A stretch of DNA of 50,977 nucleotides. It comes from Desulfosporosinus sp. (GTDB taxonomy: Bacteria > Bacillota > Desulfitobacteriia > Desulfitobacteriales > Desulfitobacteriaceae). The stretch lies in the NCBI GenBank assembly GCA_031292095.1, contig JARLHU010000126.1, forward strand, positions 1 through 50,977, written 5' to 3'. The stretch's first letter is position 1. Each line of letters starts with the position of its first letter. Under the pieces are notes generated by a model. The model saw nothing but the letters and a program-made list of their open reading frames with translations, did no database searches and was not told the DNA's origin. Shown here piece after piece: positions 15,850-22,544 of the stretch. A program made the position numbers and the translations under genes.

Positions 15850-17335
15850 GGTGTATAAAGTGTTGCTGGTCGGCTTGATTACGCTTTTGTTAGGAGGCTG
15901 TGCTAATCTTTCCTGGACGACAGCGGGGAGGTTCATTCCACCAGCTTATACTCTCTGCCCTCTGGAGGGGAAATGGACGGTCATTGAAGACTTGCAGACC
16001 AGTGGGAATTCTGGAGGGAGTCAACAAAACTGGGTAGGGGATAGTGCTCAGTTCAGCTGTAAGGTTGCTATGCTGGGGGATTATGTCTGGAGTAATCCTA
16101 CCTATAAGATAAAAAAAGTGAATTCCCGAGATTACCTAATGACCAAATATCTTAATCTCTCAAATACCTTAATACCGGATAGTAAAGAAGTTAGTGTCGT
16201 TACCGTATCCTCTGCCGAGAATTTCCTGAGCGAATTTATGAAAATCGATGATACAAAGGTCATTGCCTTTGTCCAGAATAAGGCACTCTACCTTCAGAAG
16301 GTCTCGGATCAAGTGGACAGTTCTTTTGCTGCGGTTAACCTCAACGATTTTAAAACGAACGATCAGAGCAATCCGAGAACCTCCGGTGTTCTGGTAGGGC
16401 TTAAAATTCCGTCTGAGTCAGATGGTAACGGCGGGCAAAATGATGACTTTACATATCAGACGCTATGGTTAGCTTCGGACGATAAGAAGCTACATCCGAT
16501 TTTAACAGGTAACGATATCTTTTTTCCGCGCAGTAGTGGCTTTTGGGAGCTTCAGGTGCGTAATCTCCAGGTAGGGGCCAAAGCGGAAAATTTATTAACG
16601 GCTAATGATGTTTCAACGAAGATTCCGATAAGTCAACCGCGATCTGCGGCAATAAATCAACTTCAAGCTGGAAAAGGAATTTTTAAAAGGATCATCGATT
16701 ATGTGGGTAATGATTACGTGGCCGTAGAAAACGTTGCCGATGGCACCAATCATTTGCAGGTACTACCGGTGGATAAAATCTCTGCACCTGAAGGGATTAA
16801 GTTGTCCGATTTGCTAGGAAACAGTGGCTTAACTGCGTTTAACAGCGCCAGGACTCAGGCAAGCCTGGCTTTATACAATCAAGGGATTACAGTGCTGGAT
16901 GATGCCGGGTTTGAACAAAATTTTGGGCTCACGCGCAAAAATGGACATTGGTATCTCCGTGGCAGAATCAATTATCAAGAGGGCACTACGCCAAACTATA
17001 GGGATTTCAATGTCAATTCAATTCCACCAGCCAAATTGATTTTTTATGACACTCTGTGTCTTAGCTGGCAGAACATCAAAGACCGAGTTCCAGAGGCCGT
17101 GGATGCTTTTAGCTCTCCCAATCGGGATATTGCCCTTGTTATAACCAAGACCAAACTCTATGTTTACGCGTGTAATGCCGGTCAATTGGATAGCGAACCT
17201 TTGGCTAAAATCGGGCTGAAAGAGGGAGAAACTGTAATTATGGCCGAGTGGGCGACAGGGTTTTATGTCGATAATTGGGAAAAAGCGTTTCTGGCTAACG
17301 GTGCCCAAGTAATGACAAAGGAAAATCTAAAATGA
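15842..17335 (+). CDS. Lipoprotein of unknown function co-transcribed with the two-component system
   Basis: A 497-residue predicted lipoprotein: basic start MFKVYK, hydrophobic core, lipobox LGGC with Cys20. The rest is a mixed beta-rich extracytoplasmic protein with no motif I recognise. ATG 15842, preceded by AAAGGGGAG, overlaps the kinase stop by 8 bp (ATGTTTAA), so translation is coupled and a functional link with the sensor is likely, for instance as an accessory or ligand-sensing lipoprotein. An earlier in-frame ATG at 15764 lies inside the kinase and would destroy the signal peptide. The function is inferred only from context. Confidence 0.75.
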   Translation: MFKVYKVLLVGLITLLLGGCANLSWTTAGRFIPPAYTLCPLEGKWTVIEDLQTSGNSGGSQQNWVGDSAQFSCKVAMLGDYVWSNPTYKIKKVNSRDYLMTKYLNLSNTLIPDSKEVSVVTVSSAENFLSEFMKIDDTKVIAFVQNKALYLQKVSDQVDSSFAAVNLNDFKTNDQSNPRTSGVLVGLKIPSESDGNGGQNDDFTYQTLWLASDDKKLHPILTGNDIFFPRSSGFWELQVRNLQVGAKAENLLTANDVSTKIPISQPRSAAINQLQAGKGIFKRIIDYVGNDYVAVENVADGTNHLQVLPVDKISAPEGIKLSDLLGNSGLTAFNSARTQASLALYNQGITVLDDAGFEQNFGLTRKNGHWYLRGRINYQEGTTPNYRDFNVNSIPPAKLIFYDTLCLSWQNIKDRVPEAVDAFSSPNRDIALVITKTKLYVYACNAGQLDSEPLAKIGLKEGETVIMAEWATGFYVDNWEKAFLANGAQVMTKENLK

Positions 17336-17351
17336 AATGAAATAGTTGATA

Positions 17352-17417
17352 TTTGCATCTTTTTGCATCTTTTTGTAACTATTTTGTAACTCAAAGTGCG
17401 AAAGATTAGGGTATTAT
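17352..17417 (+). promoter_or_regulatory. Tandem TTTGCATC/TTTGTAAC repeats with promoter
   Basis: Four 8-mers in a row: TTTGCATC at 17352 and 17362, TTTGTAAC at 17372 and 17383, spaced 10, 10 and 11 bp. The last ends at 17390 and a -10-like TATTAT starts at 17412, leaving exactly 21 bp, the same distance as at the site upstream of 12585. Likely an operator for an OmpR-type regulator, probably the one encoded at 13755. Confidence 0.58.
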
Positions 17418-17481
17418 ATAACTATCGGTACTGAAAGTCTGATTAAATCATGAAAAATAACACGGAAGGAGGTATAATCAA

Positions 17482-17586
17482 TTGAGCTTAAACTTTTTTG
17501 TTATGGCCTCCTTCTTTTCAATGTTAGGTTATGGGCTTTGCTATATTACTATAGCTGTTAAAAAGGAAGTAAGCGATAAAAAATAA
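17482..17586 (+). CDS. Small hydrophobic protein of 34 residues
   Basis: A TTG start lies 8 nt after a near-perfect ribosome binding site (GGAAGGAGGT at 17464-17473). The frame encodes a single hydrophobic helix (LNFFVMASFFSMLGYGLCYI) and a charged tail ending KKEVSDKK. It is the first ORF behind the TTTGTAAC repeat promoter and ends about 150 bp before the DUF2157 gene. It could be a single-pass membrane microprotein, such as a modulator of a transporter or of the sensor kinase, or a translated leader. It matches no family I can name. The ribosome binding site is the main support. Confidence 0.5.
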   Translation: MSLNFFVMASFFSMLGYGLCYITIAVKKEVSDKK

Positions 17587-17736
17587 ACTTACCTCTTGCA
17601 GAATTAACTATGAGCATAAAATAGAAAACCGCTTGCTTGCATAGTAGATTCACTGAGCGGTGACGTCGAGAAGATAAGGTCAGACGAACGGTAGACAGGA
17701 TTCTGAGCGTTGTTCAAGATAAAGGGGGAAAGCGAT

Positions 17737-18807
17737 TTGCCAAGACAGATTAGTAAAGCGAATTTCTCCGTTATAAGTACAGAACTGGAACACTATGCCG
17801 GTGACGGACTTATCACAGCAGAGCAAAAAAATGGGATCATGGCGATCTATGAGATAAAGGGTGGCCTCAACTTTATTCGAGTGGTCGTTACGATCGGTGC
17901 AATTATGGTGGGTCTCGGGATTCTGAGCTTTATCGCCAGCAACTGGGACGGGATCAGTCATTTAGCCAAACTCTTAATCATCTTCGGAGTTTTCGGCGGA
18001 GTAAATATTGTCGGTTACCTGCTGGCCGAGAAAAATCCCAAGACAGGTCGGAGTCTTATCTATCTGGGCACATTGGTTTATGGAGCAGGTATTTTTCTAA
18101 TCGGACAAATGTATAACTTCGGAGGGGAATTTCCCACTGCTTTTCTACTCTGGGCTTTAGGGGTAGTTCCGATGGCGTTCCAGCTTAAGGACAAATATCT
18201 AATGCTTTTTGCCAACATCCTGTTTGGTGTCTATCTTAACGGCTCATATAATCTGGGTTTTCCTTATGCTGGGTGGGTTGGGCTACCAATCGTGTATCTA
18301 GCGTTCAACTATTTTGAAAGATCAAAACTCCTCTTGTTCTTCGCCAATCTGACGACCTTGAGTTTTATCTTGCAAATCACCCTGAGCTATGAAATGAAGG
18401 GTTTATATGTAACTCTGATCTTTTTCTTAATCGGACTTTTGATGTATGGGATAAAATATGGTTTAGAGCCTGATATTTTCCGTGTTCAGGGCAATATTTT
18501 GTTTGGGGTAACCGGTGTGATTCTAACAGTTCCCGAACTATGGGACGTGCTTGTAAGTGTTCAATCGACACGTTTGGTCAGTATTCTTTTCGCACTTGTC
18601 TTTATTGTCTTGCTGTTTGTCCTGATTCGAAAGGGGAGTCTGATAAGCTTAATCTTTGTGTGTATTACTATATTTAGATATTATACGGATACCTTTGCGT
18701 TTTTACCTAAATCACTGTTCTTTATTGTTGGGGGTCTGCTTCTACTGGGCTTCGGTTACTATTTTGAGCGGATGATGAAAACGCCCAAAGGAGGGGCACT
18801 GGCATGA
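17737..18807 (+). CDS. DUF2157 polytopic membrane protein
   Basis: A 356-residue membrane protein. A soluble N-terminus (about 1-50, SKANFSVISTELEHYAGDG...) precedes about ten hydrophobic helices, beginning with VVVTIGAIMVGLGILSFIAS followed by NWDGIS, the signature region of DUF2157. No enzymatic motif is visible. TTG 17737 is favoured over TTG 17710 because AAAGGGGGA lies 8 nt upstream. It overlaps the next gene by 4 bp (ATGA), and DUF2157 proteins are commonly encoded next to GDYXXLXY proteins, as here. It probably belongs to the unit behind the TTTGTAAC repeats. Confidence 0.82.
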   Translation: MPRQISKANFSVISTELEHYAGDGLITAEQKNGIMAIYEIKGGLNFIRVVVTIGAIMVGLGILSFIASNWDGISHLAKLLIIFGVFGGVNIVGYLLAEKNPKTGRSLIYLGTLVYGAGIFLIGQMYNFGGEFPTAFLLWALGVVPMAFQLKDKYLMLFANILFGVYLNGSYNLGFPYAGWVGLPIVYLAFNYFERSKLLLFFANLTTLSFILQITLSYEMKGLYVTLIFFLIGLLMYGIKYGLEPDIFRVQGNILFGVTGVILTVPELWDVLVSVQSTRLVSILFALVFIVLLFVLIRKGSLISLIFVCITIFRYYTDTFAFLPKSLFFIVGGLLLLGFGYYFERMMKTPKGGALA

Positions 18808-19316
18808 AGAAGGAAAAGACGTTTTTACTAGCCGTATTGATTCCTCTATTCATTCTTCTGGCAATGACGGTTAAACCTCAAGCGACGGTGCTCTTCGGTC
18901 AAGAAATAGTCCTCGAAACTAAGGCCTTCGACCCAACGGACCTCTTCAGGGGGGACTATGTTTCCGTAAGCTTCGCGATTTCGGATATACCCAAGTCTAA
19001 GGTGACCCTACCGAGCAACAAAGTCAGCAATCAGAATCTGTATGTAAGTCTTAAAAAGGAAGGCAATTATTATGTTGTCGATCAGGTGAGCGAGAATAAA
19101 CCCCAGCAGGGTGTATATCTGAGAGGAAAGTTTCAGGATCGGTACAATCAAAACGGCGACGAGGATCACTATAGCGTGGATTATAATCTGGATAAGTATT
19201 TTCTAGAACAAGGCAGTGGGAAGGATCTACAGCAGGAATCCCGTAGTGGAGGGCTTATAGGTACCGTTAAGGTCCTTGGCGGGTACGGTGTGTTGACTGG
19301 AATTTCGCTCCGATAG
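18804..19316 (+). CDS. GDYXXLXY-domain membrane-anchored protein
   Basis: A 170-residue protein with one N-terminal membrane segment (TFLLAVLIPLFILLAM) and an extracytoplasmic domain. The stretch TKAFDPTDLFRGDYVSVSF holds the family motif in a slightly altered form (GDYVSVSF for GDYxxLxY). The C-terminal half carries YLRGKF and YFLEQGSGKDL, typical of the family. Function is unknown, but it pairs with DUF2157 across many bacteria. ATG overlaps the upstream stop by 4 bp and AAAGGAGGGG lies just upstream. Confidence 0.82.
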   Translation: MKKEKTFLLAVLIPLFILLAMTVKPQATVLFGQEIVLETKAFDPTDLFRGDYVSVSFAISDIPKSKVTLPSNKVSNQNLYVSLKKEGNYYVVDQVSENKPQQGVYLRGKFQDRYNQNGDEDHYSVDYNLDKYFLEQGSGKDLQQESRSGGLIGTVKVLGGYGVLTGISLR

Positions 19317-19393
19317 AAAGGACGAGTATAGTTTGTTGCTTTATTCGTTAAAAATAATTAAAGAGTTATAGAAGGAAATCACTTCATGGTGAT

Positions 19394-19418
19394 AGAATAT
19401 AAATAAGGGTTATATTCT
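19394..19418 (+). promoter_or_regulatory. Inverted repeat upstream of the double-cubane gene
   Basis: AGAATATAA (19394-19402) and TTATATTCT (19410-19418) are perfect 9-bp arms with a 7-nt spacer, 26 bp before the start codon at 19445. The position and symmetry suggest a repressor or activator operator overlapping the promoter (TATATT could be the -10). Dimeric regulator binding is inferred. Confidence 0.42.
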
Positions 19419-19444
19419 TATTCTATTATGAGGAGTGATTATTT

Positions 19445-20713
19445 ATGGAGAATAGAGAGTTATGGGAACGTCTTAATATGGACCTAGATAAACATGATGA
19501 GTTTTTAGCTCCGCTGCCGCAGGTCTATACGGAACTTTTCTTGAATCGGAAAAACCGTCCAGCAGCCATGGGGTATTTTGACTTTGTGGTCGGAGATGTC
19601 CATGGGATTCGAGTGCATGAACTTTATGCCATGAAAGAAGCCGGAGCGAAGGTATTTTCCACATTTTGTGTCTATGTTCCGGAGGAAATTGTCGTGGCGA
19701 CGGGGAGCGCCAGTATCGGATTATGTGCTGGGGCCCAGTTTACGGTTTCTTCCGGAGAAAAGCTCTTACCTCGCAATCTTTGTCCGTTGATTAAGTCGAC
19801 CATGGGCTTTAAACTTGATCGAATTTGTCCGTATTTTCAAGTTTCCGATTGGGTTATCGGAGAAACGACGTGTGATGGCAAGAAGAAAGCTTGGGAGATT
19901 CTTAATGAATATATCCCGACGTATGTGATGGATCTCCCGCAAAAGAAAGACTCGAAAGATGCCCGTCTTTGGGAAGAAGAAGTGCGGGAATTCGCCGCCT
20001 TTATTGAGCGCGAGACCAAGGTGGAGTTAACCGCCGAGAATCTTGCCTTGGGAATTCAAAAGATTAATAATAAGCGCCAAGCGCTCAAGAGGTTAGCAGA
20101 TTTAAGAAAACATAGCCCGTCGCCTATTCATGGCCTAGATGTTCTGGTGATCAATCAGCTCGCTTTCTTTGATGATCCAGTCCGCTTTGCGGCCAAGGTC
20201 AATGATCTGTGTGACGAACTCGACCTTCGTGTCAAAGAAGGAGTTGGAGTCGCACCTGCTGATGCGCCACGAATTCTGGTGACGGGAACACCTCAACCGT
20301 TACCGGCCTGGAAACTTCATGCCTTAATTGAACAAACGGGTGCCGTTGTCGTCGGTGAGGAAACCTGTACGGGAGAGCGCTATTTTAAGGATATGACGGA
20401 ACCTGCCGACAATGTGACGGATATGCTCGCCAATATTGCCCAGCGTCCCCTAAAGGTGAATTGTGCTTGCTTTACCCCCAATCAAGGACGCCTGGAAGAT
20501 ATAATCTACATGGCGAAAAATTTAAAAGCAGACGCTGTGATTGATTTTTCCCTCCAGTTTTGTCAGCCCTATGGTGTGGAAAGTTATTTCGTTGGTAGAG
20601 AGATGGAAAAAGGGAGTATTCCCTTTCTTCGCTTGGAAAGTGATTTTTCCTCTGAAGATGAAGGGCAACTCTTGACTCGGATTGAGGCTTTAATCGAGAT
20701 GGTTCGTGCGTGA
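19445..20713 (+). CDS. Double-cubane cluster protein (2-hydroxyacyl-CoA dehydratase D/HgdB family)
   Basis: A 422-residue protein of the HgdB/YjiM-like family, which includes the double-cubane [8Fe-9S] proteins studied in Carboxydothermus. Cysteines that could bind the cluster occur in STFCVY, GLCAGA, RNLCPL, DRICPY, GETTCDGKK, GEETCTGERY, NCACF and FCQPYG. The motif GETTCDGKKKAWE is typical of the D-component fold. A standalone single-subunit gene with its own ATPase activator (20710, overlapping GTGA) fits a double-cubane protein better than a CoA dehydratase, which needs two subunits. Likely role: ATP-driven, very low potential reduction of a small molecule. Substrate unknown. GAGGAGTG precedes ATG 19445. 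Confidence 0.82.
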   Translation: MENRELWERLNMDLDKHDEFLAPLPQVYTELFLNRKNRPAAMGYFDFVVGDVHGIRVHELYAMKEAGAKVFSTFCVYVPEEIVVATGSASIGLCAGAQFTVSSGEKLLPRNLCPLIKSTMGFKLDRICPYFQVSDWVIGETTCDGKKKAWEILNEYIPTYVMDLPQKKDSKDARLWEEEVREFAAFIERETKVELTAENLALGIQKINNKRQALKRLADLRKHSPSPIHGLDVLVINQLAFFDDPVRFAAKVNDLCDELDLRVKEGVGVAPADAPRILVTGTPQPLPAWKLHALIEQTGAVVVGEETCTGERYFKDMTEPADNVTDMLANIAQRPLKVNCACFTPNQGRLEDIIYMAKNLKADAVIDFSLQFCQPYGVESYFVGREMEKGSIPFLRLESDFSSEDEGQLLTRIEALIEMVRA

Positions 20714-21450
20714 AGCAAGCCGGTTTAGATCTGGGCTCGGTTAACACGAAGTTGGTTGTCTTAAAAAATGGGGAACGGATATACTCTCAGGTGGTACCTT
20801 CACGCTTTGATTCTGTCCAAGCGGGTATCAATTTGTTAAAGGCCTATAGTGAAGAACATGAACAGAAACCCGAAAAGCTCGTAGTGACAGGGTATGGACG
20901 AGTCAATTTTCCGGAAGGACGAGTTGTTACGGAGATTACCTGTCAGGGTAGAGGCTGTCATGAGTATTTCCCTGATTATGCGTATATCTTAGACCTCGGT
21001 GGACAAGATGCTAAGGTTATTAAGAAAAACGCCCAAGGTAAAATTATTCAGTTTATTATGAACGACAAATGTGCTGCCGGTACTGGGCGGTTTCTGGATA
21101 TTATCCTCAAAGGATTAGACCTAACCGCTGAGGAACTGAATATGGCGGCAGAGGCCAAACCAATGCCCATCAATTCAATGTGTACGGTGTTTGCTGAATC
21201 TGAAGTCATCACAATGCTGGCGAAGGGGATTCCTAAACCTGAAGTGGTGGCAGGCCTCTTCAAAAGCACGGCCAAACGCTTAGCAAATTTTGTTGAGTCT
21301 GTTGGACATCCGGAATGTCTGATATTTACAGGAGGAGGTGCCCATTACAGCCTCCTCGTCCGCGTTCTCGAACGAGAGTTGAAAGGGAACGTCGTGATCC
21401 CGCCGGAGCCTGAATTAACGGCTGCTTATGGCGCGGCTTTATTGGCCTAA
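20710..21450 (+). CDS. ATP-dependent activator/reductase of the double-cubane protein (BadF/HgdC family)
   Basis: A 246-residue ASKHA-fold ATPase. The phosphate-1 motif is DLGSVNTK, the second is DLGGQDAKVI, and the adenosine motif is TGGGAHYSLL. The interface [4Fe-4S] cysteines are in NDKCAAGTGRF and SMCTVFAESEV, one pair per homodimer subunit. It injects electrons into the partner cluster on ATP hydrolysis. The GTG start overlaps the upstream stop by 4 bp (GTGA). Length matches YjiL/HgdC-type activators. A strong terminator follows. Confidence 0.9.
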   Translation: MKQAGLDLGSVNTKLVVLKNGERIYSQVVPSRFDSVQAGINLLKAYSEEHEQKPEKLVVTGYGRVNFPEGRVVTEITCQGRGCHEYFPDYAYILDLGGQDAKVIKKNAQGKIIQFIMNDKCAAGTGRFLDIILKGLDLTAEELNMAAEAKPMPINSMCTVFAESEVITMLAKGIPKPEVVAGLFKSTAKRLANFVESVGHPECLIFTGGGAHYSLLVRVLERELKGNVVIPPEPELTAAYGAALLA

Positions 21451-21524
21451 CTGAGTGGAACATGGCAGGTTCATTGTTAAGTTATTTCTTCAGAATAGAG
21501 TAAAATGCTTAAATAGATAGCCCT

Positions 21525-21556
21525 GCCAGATCGTATTTAAGCGGTCTGGCTTTTTT
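21525..21556 (+). terminator. Intrinsic terminator after the double-cubane operon
   Basis: GCCAGATCG (21525-21533) pairs with CGGTCTGGC (21542-21550) with a G-U pair, 8-nt loop, then TTTTTT. Confidence 0.88.
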
Positions 21557-21736
21557 GGTACGCGACGTGGACATATTTCTCAGCTAAATCAATTTATAAA
21601 CAAGTGATAGCCCAAACATTACTAACGAATTAATAATGAGCATGGACAAATAACTGGCCTGCATGTTATGCTGAGAATACCAATAATTGGGGATATTGAG
21701 GCATAACTGAATACCTACGAACTGGAGTCGTGAAAA

Positions 21737-21832
21737 ATGGATAGTGTTATAGAGCAAATATTTGTCAAAGAGAGCTTTACAGATGAACTGATGGAAAGTA
21801 TTAAGCGGGATGGTGTAATCATCTATGAGTAA
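21737..21832 (+). pseudogene. C-terminal remnant of an MNT-type nucleotidyltransferase antitoxin
   Basis: A 31-residue frame ending ELMESIKRDGVIIYE, which is how MNT-domain nucleotidyltransferases (minimal, KNTase-like antitoxins) usually end. The catalytic GSxxxG...DxD part is missing. Its stop overlaps the following HEPN remnant by 8 bp (ATGAGTAA), the normal coupling of MNT-HEPN pairs. It may still be translated from ATG 21737 but has no ribosome binding site. Confidence 0.45.
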
Positions 21833-22013
21833 GTTGGAAACTAAACTCAGTAATTTTGATAATGCATTGCAAAGACTTAAAGAAGCAGATAAAAAGTTTA
21901 ATAAGCAAGGTGCTAGCGATGTGGTCTGTGTGTATAAAGGCCTAAGATATAAAATTATCTCGGGCCTTTTACTGCTTCTGAGTGAAAAAGAAAAAGCCCT
22001 TCCAAGCTATTAA
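21825..22013 (+). pseudogene. N-terminal remnant of an HI0074-type HEPN toxin
   Basis: A 62-residue frame. The first 33 residues (KLETKLSNFDNALQRLKEA and so on to ASDVV) match the start of HEPN/HI0074-family nucleotidyltransferase-substrate-binding proteins. The conserved continuation with the R-x4-6-H RNase motif is gone, replaced by VCVYKGLRYKIISG, translated from a terminator-like hairpin at 21936-21970. With the MNT remnant it marks a decayed type VII toxin-antitoxin pair. Confidence 0.5.
21936..21970 (+). terminator. Terminator-like hairpin inside the HEPN remnant
   Basis: AAAGGCC pairs with GGCCTTT and an inner AGATA pairs with TATCT, with a 2-nt mismatch between the two stems, followed by TTTT. 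It lies within the open frame at 21825-22013, indicating that the 3' part of that frame is not original coding sequence. Confidence 0.5.
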
Positions 22014-22026
22014 GCTTGGAAGGGCT
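21991..22026 (-). terminator. Terminator of the minus-strand zinc-ribbon gene
   Basis: AGCCCTTCCAAGCT and AGCTTGGAAGGGCT form a perfect 14-bp stem with a 4-nt loop. On the minus strand it is followed by TTTTTCTTTTTC. It lies 14 bp beyond the stop of the gene at 22041-22352. Confidence 0.9.
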
Positions 22027-22040
22027 CTACTATAAACGAT

Positions 22041-22352
22041 TTACCAGTTGCTACGGGTGCGGGGTTGATAGCACTCGCGGCAATATACAGGTTTGTCGCC
22101 AGAAGGTTGAAAAGGAACCGTAGTTTCTTTTCCGCAAGTAGCGCAAACGGCAGGGAACATTTCGCGTTGTTGACGAGCATAGCCGCCACCGCCGCCTTGG
22201 TTCCTGGTTTGTTCTTTCTTAGCTGCACGGCACTCAGGGCAACGACCAGGTTCATTAGTGAACCCTTTTTCTGCGTAGAACTCTTGTTCAGACGCTGAAA
22301 AATCAAAATCCCGACCACAGTCTTTGCAACTTAGCACTTTGTCATTAAACAT
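22041..22352 (-). CDS. Zinc-ribbon protein with three CxxC-type pairs
   Basis: A 103-residue small protein. Cys pairs: SCKDCGRDF near residue 10, GRCPECRAAK near 38, AVCATCGKE near 70 and PVYCRECYQPR near 90, which gives two likely treble-clef/ribbon zinc sites. A Gly-rich linker (GGGGGYARQ) separates the halves. The family is common in Firmicutes and Chloroflexi and is annotated as zinc-binding of unknown role, possibly RNA- or nucleic-acid-associated. Start ATG 22352 is chosen over 22367 because GGAGGTTTTTTTA lies right upstream of it. Followed by a perfect terminator. Confidence 0.8.
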   Translation of the reverse strand: MFNDKVLSCKDCGRDFDFSASEQEFYAEKGFTNEPGRCPECRAAKKEQTRNQGGGGGYARQQREMFPAVCATCGKETTVPFQPSGDKPVYCRECYQPRTRSNW

Positions 22353-22544
22353 TAAAAAAACCTCCACTACTATATTACCCGCTACATGGTAAGTTCATCA
22401 GCTTCTTCCCAGAGCCGGAGCAATAGAGAAGGTTTGCGTAAATCCATTAGTATTAACGAGCTTTCTTCAGTATATTCCAAAAATCGGGGGATGTCAAATA
22501 TTAATCAGATTAACAAAAATTTCTTCTCATTAATAAAGGCTGAG

